This document shows, one piece after another, positions 59,486 through 64,000 of a stretch of DNA of 64,000 bases (the first letter of the stretch is position 1; each line of letters begins with the position of its first letter). The stretch lies in contig NC_087080.1 in assembly GCF_026151205.1 (NCBI RefSeq), forward strand, positions 11,825,837 to 11,889,836. Direction: 5' to 3'. The translations under genes were made by a program, and so were the position numbers. A model generated the notes under the pieces. The model made no database searches. It saw only the letters and a program-made list of their open reading frames with translations, and had not been told where the DNA came from. The DNA comes from Bolinopsis microptera (Eukaryota > Ctenophora > Tentaculata > Lobata > Bolinopsidae).

Positions 59486-61903
59486 TCAGTCTAAATCGTC
59501 ATCAGCTCCAGATGTTGGCCCTGAAATAAAATAATCGATTATAGCTCCATCAATGATCAATCGTGATAGTACGTCTATCTGTAAGGATTTGATTTTCCGG
59601 CAAAGTTCAAGTTTAAATTAGTTTATCATAAGAAAGTTTCTTTGATTGCTAAGCACAAAATGTTACACGATATAGTCACTTACGCTTACTCTTGTTGTTG
59701 TTGTTCTTTTGTATGGTCTGACCCATCCTTGACAGAAAGTCATCATTTCCTGGAGGAACAGCCCTAACACCTTGAGCCTCTTCATGGGCATCACCCACAT
59801 ACATTTGTTCCACATCATCGTTACGTATGTCGTCCTGTCTGGCGAACATGTCTGAGAGATCGTTGCTGTGAACTTCTGTGATCAGGAAAGGATTCTTTTT
59901 TGCCTCGGTAGGAGAGGAGAGTGTTTCTATCCTTGGTTTGGAGGAGGTAGAGGGGGTGAAGGAAGTGTTCTTGTCTGAGCTTTCAACTTCTTCTATGATA
60001 AGTTTGTTGCCTGACTTAGTTGGAGGGCTAACTTCTTGAATACCATTAGAGTTAGTGCTTTGTTCAATTAGAAAATGGTCACTGGAATTTGATTTCTCTT
60101 TGTCTTCCTCGTTTTCATCATCACTTGCATCACTGTCAGAAACAAGATCCGCAAATATATCACTGGACTTCTTCGATACTTTCTGCTTTCCAAAAATAGA
60201 AGTAGGCTCACTAGATGGTACGTTAACTTCAATTATTTCCGATTGTTTTTCTACCTCAGGTTGAACAGTAACAGGCGATGATACTGTCTGTTGATTTTCT
60301 GTAAGGTTTGAAGATCCTTCTAGAGTAAGATCGGGTTCTTCTAGAGCAGGCAAGTCATCAAACTCTTCTTCAACATTCTGCTGTACACCGGTTGTGTTTG
60401 GGGCTCTGATTGTTTGGGGTTCTTCTTGTTCTTTCAGAAGGCCAGACTTTTCAGTTTCATCAGCTTTAGGCGCAAGAGATTTTGGTATCAACAGACCACT
60501 TTTTGTTCGAGTAGTGCCTTCATACACCCCTTTCTTTTCAACAGCGTCCTGAAATAATAATGATTGAAATGTTAAGTAAATTGAAACAGTTTTATAAATA
60601 AAAACATGACCTAAAGCAGGATGCAAATAAGACATACTGAGCCAAATGATATAATTATTATAATATGTAACCTTCTTCAGTCGTGACATGGCACTGAAGC
60701 ATGACTCAATCTTAGCTCGTTCCCTGTCATTCCATCTTATCCTTTCCTCTTTCTCTGCCTCAACACCACCACGTGCCCATGCTTCAGCACACGCTCTGTC
60801 TTTGGGAAACACTGGTCTGTCGTCCAAGTACTTTAGATTGGCTAGACGGACAGTCAGGACCTGAAATAAAGAGCTGATTATATTGTTGCAGGTTAGTGGC
60901 TTACCCTTTCCAAGAGTAAAGGGCCTTAATTAAAACTTTTTTTAAAAGGTGACTGTAACTTTCTTTGAACAGAACAGAATGAAATTTCCGTTTCAGCCAA
61001 ATTCATTTTATTAACAATTACCTTTCTGTAATTCTTTATTTTCTTGATGACAGGGTTACCCATTAGATTTAGTACAGAAAGTTCAGGCAGCTTTTCAAGA
61101 ACATCAATAATACACGGATCCTCAAGACTATTGTGTGATAAATCAATAACAGATATGTTTGGTGCCCCCATTAAACCATCCAAGGCATCACTGTTCTTCA
61201 ACCTGCAAAAGAATAATTATATGATCATTTATTCCATGTTATCAAATGTTTGGCTTTTAGATTTATATTTGGAGCTGACATTAGAACCTAAAATGATGTG
61301 CATAACATAAATAGACGAATAGATAATGTTAAACACACACCTATTCTTTGAGATCTGAAGAGTATGCATGGATGGGACAAGGTTTTCAATCTTCATGATG
61401 TAGTTGTTGCTGACATTGAGAGTGTGCAATTGAACAACTGGCTCTAAATTTTCAATAGAATGCAGTAAGTTTTGTTGCAGGTACAGGCACTTCAACTCTT
61501 TTTGATTATCTAGATTCTCTATCTCTTGTATTCCATTTGCCTCCAACCACAAGCATTTAACCCCAGTGTACAATTCCAGATTTTCAATTTTTCCAAAACC
61601 TTGAAAGTGCAAGTACAAGATCTCATTCAATTCTGGTGTAGAGTATCCTTTGTGTGTCTTGCAAATCTTCTTAATTGCTTCTACCGTCATTCTGGGTCCT
61701 TCATCTTCATCATTGTCATCCTTGCTGTTCTTGTTGCTGAAATCATCATTTGTTTTCATAACTTCTTTGATGTCCACTGCATTTGCTTTAGGAAACTTAT
61801 TAGCTTTCTTGATATCATCCTGCCTGTTGCTGTCACTTTGTGATTCCTTGTCTGATTTAAATTCCCCAGCTTCCTCAGCCGAAATTTCCTCAATAAGGGG
61901 CAT
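59486..61903 (-). CDS. DNAAF1: Dynein axonemal assembly factor 1 (LRRC50/ODA7 orthologue), 610 aa
   Basis: Exons (high to low): 61903-61341, 61202-61022, 60860-60672, 60548-59684, 59520-59486; phases agree. The start at MPLIEEIS follows a frame without an earlier ATG. Residues 1-70 are acidic. At 72-100 comes the conserved [20 protein letters not shown] lead-in. Leucine-rich repeats fill about 100-235 ([60 protein letters not shown]). The LRR cap and signature follow: [20 protein letters not shown]. The C-terminal half is acidic and variable, ending SGADDDLD. In other animals and algae this protein preassembles axonemal dynein arms in the cytoplasm, so it implies motile cilia. The human protein is about 725 aa; the difference is in the variable tail. 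Confidence 0.97.
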
Positions 61904-62801
61904 GATACACAACTACTAGAAATAACCGAGGATTAGTGTCTTGACAAAGCAAACTGATGTGATTTTAAATTATTGTCACATTAAATAACAAGAGTAACAA
62001 TTATGATTATACAGATAAATATGCAAATACATGCTAGCAGTAGAACAGAAGAATAAAATGCTGCTGGTCAAAATATTGTGTGGTCGAAACTAAATTCTTA
62101 ATTTTCTACCATATTAAGTTTCATTGTGTCTTAATATATTGTATCTATTGGCCAGATCGACTGGGACACAAATTTAGCCAGGGCCGGGATTTACTGAGCT
62201 AGATTGACACAAGCTGTGTGTTAACAGGCTTACAGAAGGGAAGTTGGTCTAAAAAGTAAACAAATCATATGAAACAAAACACAGTACTTACTACCACACT
62301 TCTATGTGACAAAGACATTGAATAAAATATAACTAAATAATTTAAACAATACGGTGCCGTGTCTTAGCGGCCCTCCTCAAAAAAATTCCTCCCTCATCGG
62401 AGCAGAAAGTTTAAACAAATATTACTTTACAAAGAACAAAAAATATTGGCTTATGTAACATTTTAATTGTTAATGGTCCCCTACAGATAATTATATATAA
62501 ATAGTTAAATCATAAATCTTACTAATGCAGCCATTTATCAACTGTAACAGAACTATTGTTAGTATGATCTTGATAACATTTATCGTGTACAGTCTTTCTT
62601 ATTATTTATTATTATCAAACTTTACACAAATCCAAAGTAGTTACTGAGAACATCCTAAAGACCTGATAAGTCTACTTAAAAGACTTGTAGAACTGAAAAC
62701 TTACTATAAATACAAAAAATGGAACTTAAAACTGAACTTATCAAAATCAAAAATTATGCAAAAAATTGAACTTAAAACTGAAATTATCGAACTAAACAAA
62801 T
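61904..62801. other. Interval between DNAAF1 and the retroelement
   Basis: AT-rich, with the DNAAF1 5' region at its left. Near 62700-62790 two copies of TTGAACTTAAAACTGAA-like text lie just past the retroelement stop. No poly(A) tail or target duplication is clear. Confidence 0.5.
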
Positions 62802-64000
62802 TTAAAATAAATTTCTCCACAATTGGCGGTTCGAGGCTAAATACCTTAAGTCTGTCAAGTCGTCACTATTATTCAAATTAATCTTTCTTTTATTCAAATC
62901 GTCTAAAATAGTTTTAAAAATATTACATTGATGTCTACCAATCCTTCCCCTCATATTTGACATACTATCAACAGCAAAATTTAGAGCTAGTTGTGGTGGT
63001 GAGTTGCAGTCGCTACGAAGAATGTGCCCAAACATTTTCCAGCGGGATTTATGAACTCTCTCTGAAAGTGGAGTTACATTGCAACGAGCATACAAGTCCT
63101 TGTTGCTGATGATGCGGGGATAGGTCATGTTGATGATACGTCTTAGATGTTTGCGTTGACACACATCAACTTTATTGATAATGTTCTGTGGAGCTGCCCA
63201 GCTGTTACAGTTGTACAATAAAACAGGGGTAACAAATGCTTCATACAGCTTGATTTTTACAGGAAGAGAAATGCGGGATTTCTCTGCCCATACCTTGCTG
63301 TATTTCTCAAAGGCAACGTAAGCAAGGATGCATCGGCGAGAGATATCAGCCTTACTGCAGAGCTTGGATCCAAGAGAAATAGTGTTGCGCCAGGGCTCTC
63401 TGTTCTTCACGGGTTCACCCTTGGCGTCTACCTCGTCCTTATCTGCAATGTAGAAGTGGACATGTTCTGTTTTGTCCTCGTTCACAAACAGGTTCCATTC
63501 TTCAAGGATCTCCTTACATATGGGCAGCATTTCTTTAAGAGTTTCCTCGTCCTCGTCTGCAAAATCGCCATCGTCGGCGTATTCCCATTCAATAGGCATG
63601 AGGGTCTCGGGGTTGAACGGTGGGTTAGGCCGAATGGTAATCACTACTGCACGGAAGTGGTACAAAGCTCCAGCAAAGTACAGTGTGAAGAATGCACCAG
63701 ATGCAGCATCACCTTGAAACGAACCCTCGGATGTTTCAAACTCTAAAGAAACGGTGTTGTTGATTTTTATCCTCAATTTGGTGTTGGAGAGCAAGTATCT
63801 CGCCAAACGAATGTCATCCTCACAACAACCAGCATCAGCCAAAAGTTCCAGGATAACTGATCTCTTGATGGTATCGAAGGCCGAGCTCCTGTCGATTCCC
63901 ATCTTGTGGAACTCCCATCTCTTCTCTTTCACAACAGAAATCAGAATTCGTTGAGTCCAGACAATATTGGCACAACTATGACCAGCCTTGTAGGCATTTT
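62802..64000 (-). mobile_element. Non-LTR retrotransposon, reverse transcriptase part (cut by window edge)
   Basis: One open frame of nearly 400 codons runs from the window edge to a stop at 62802. It shows RT motifs in order: AFDTIKRS (motif A), SFQGDAASGAFFTLYF (motif B, with QGDAAS in place of QGDPLS) and EYADDGDF (YADD, the catalytic motif C). The C-terminal region has the CQRKHLRRIINMTYPR and SRWKMFGHILRSD stretches common in LINE-type ORF2 proteins. No stops or frameshifts are visible. The start, endonuclease and 5' end lie outside the window. Confidence 0.92.

Noticed and set aside
60549-60671. Continuous 383-codon frame joining DNAAF1 exons 3 and 4
   Set aside because: The 123 bp between them has GT-AG ends, AT-rich intron composition and no counterpart in DNAAF1; it is a small intron that happens to lack stops in frame.

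Overview
This window is nuclear DNA from an animal. It has spliced genes with GT-AG introns, a full gene for the ciliary assembly factor DNAAF1, two class A GPCRs, a secreted kringle protein and a non-LTR retrotransposon. AT-rich composition, heavy repeat load, small secreted paralogues and single-exon GPCRs fit an invertebrate, perhaps a cnidarian, but no single feature fixes the species.

Layout. 1-7 kb: tandem repeats, a nested G/C-capped element holding minisatellites and a 749 bp palindrome, and a small hAT-type element. 7-24.3 kb: a satellite of about 199 copies of a 52 bp unit, flanked by two copies of one segmental direct repeat. The right-hand copy carries two later insertions with 3 bp target duplications. 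25.3-31.8 kb (+): an 11-exon gene for a secreted cysteine-rich, double-kringle protein, with a 3-exon GPCR nested antisense in its largest intron. 32.4-34.3 kb (+): a long acidic/serine-rich protein. 35.5-58.8 kb (-): one 16-exon gene for a polytopic membrane protein, whose exon phases I could follow throughout. 59.5-61.9 kb (-): DNAAF1. 62.8 kb to the window end (-): reverse transcriptase of a LINE-like element.

The 35.5-58.8 kb gene hosts other loci in its introns. One intron holds a single-exon GPCR and, just upstream of it, a 4.6 kb foldback-type transposable element. That element has long inverted arms made of 10 bp repeats and an 8 bp target duplication, much like Drosophila FB/Galileo elements. 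A second, 10.6 kb intron holds an antisense cluster of small secreted two-domain proteins. The cluster is present twice in near-identical tandem copies, the second with a 1.7 kb deletion. Each copy is bounded by an array of 20 bp units that each contain a CRE-like site and an E-box.

Gene models were built by hand from splice signals, reading phase and protein continuity. Where these agree over many exons, confidence is high. Functions of the acidic protein, the secreted paralogues and the polytopic protein are not recognised.
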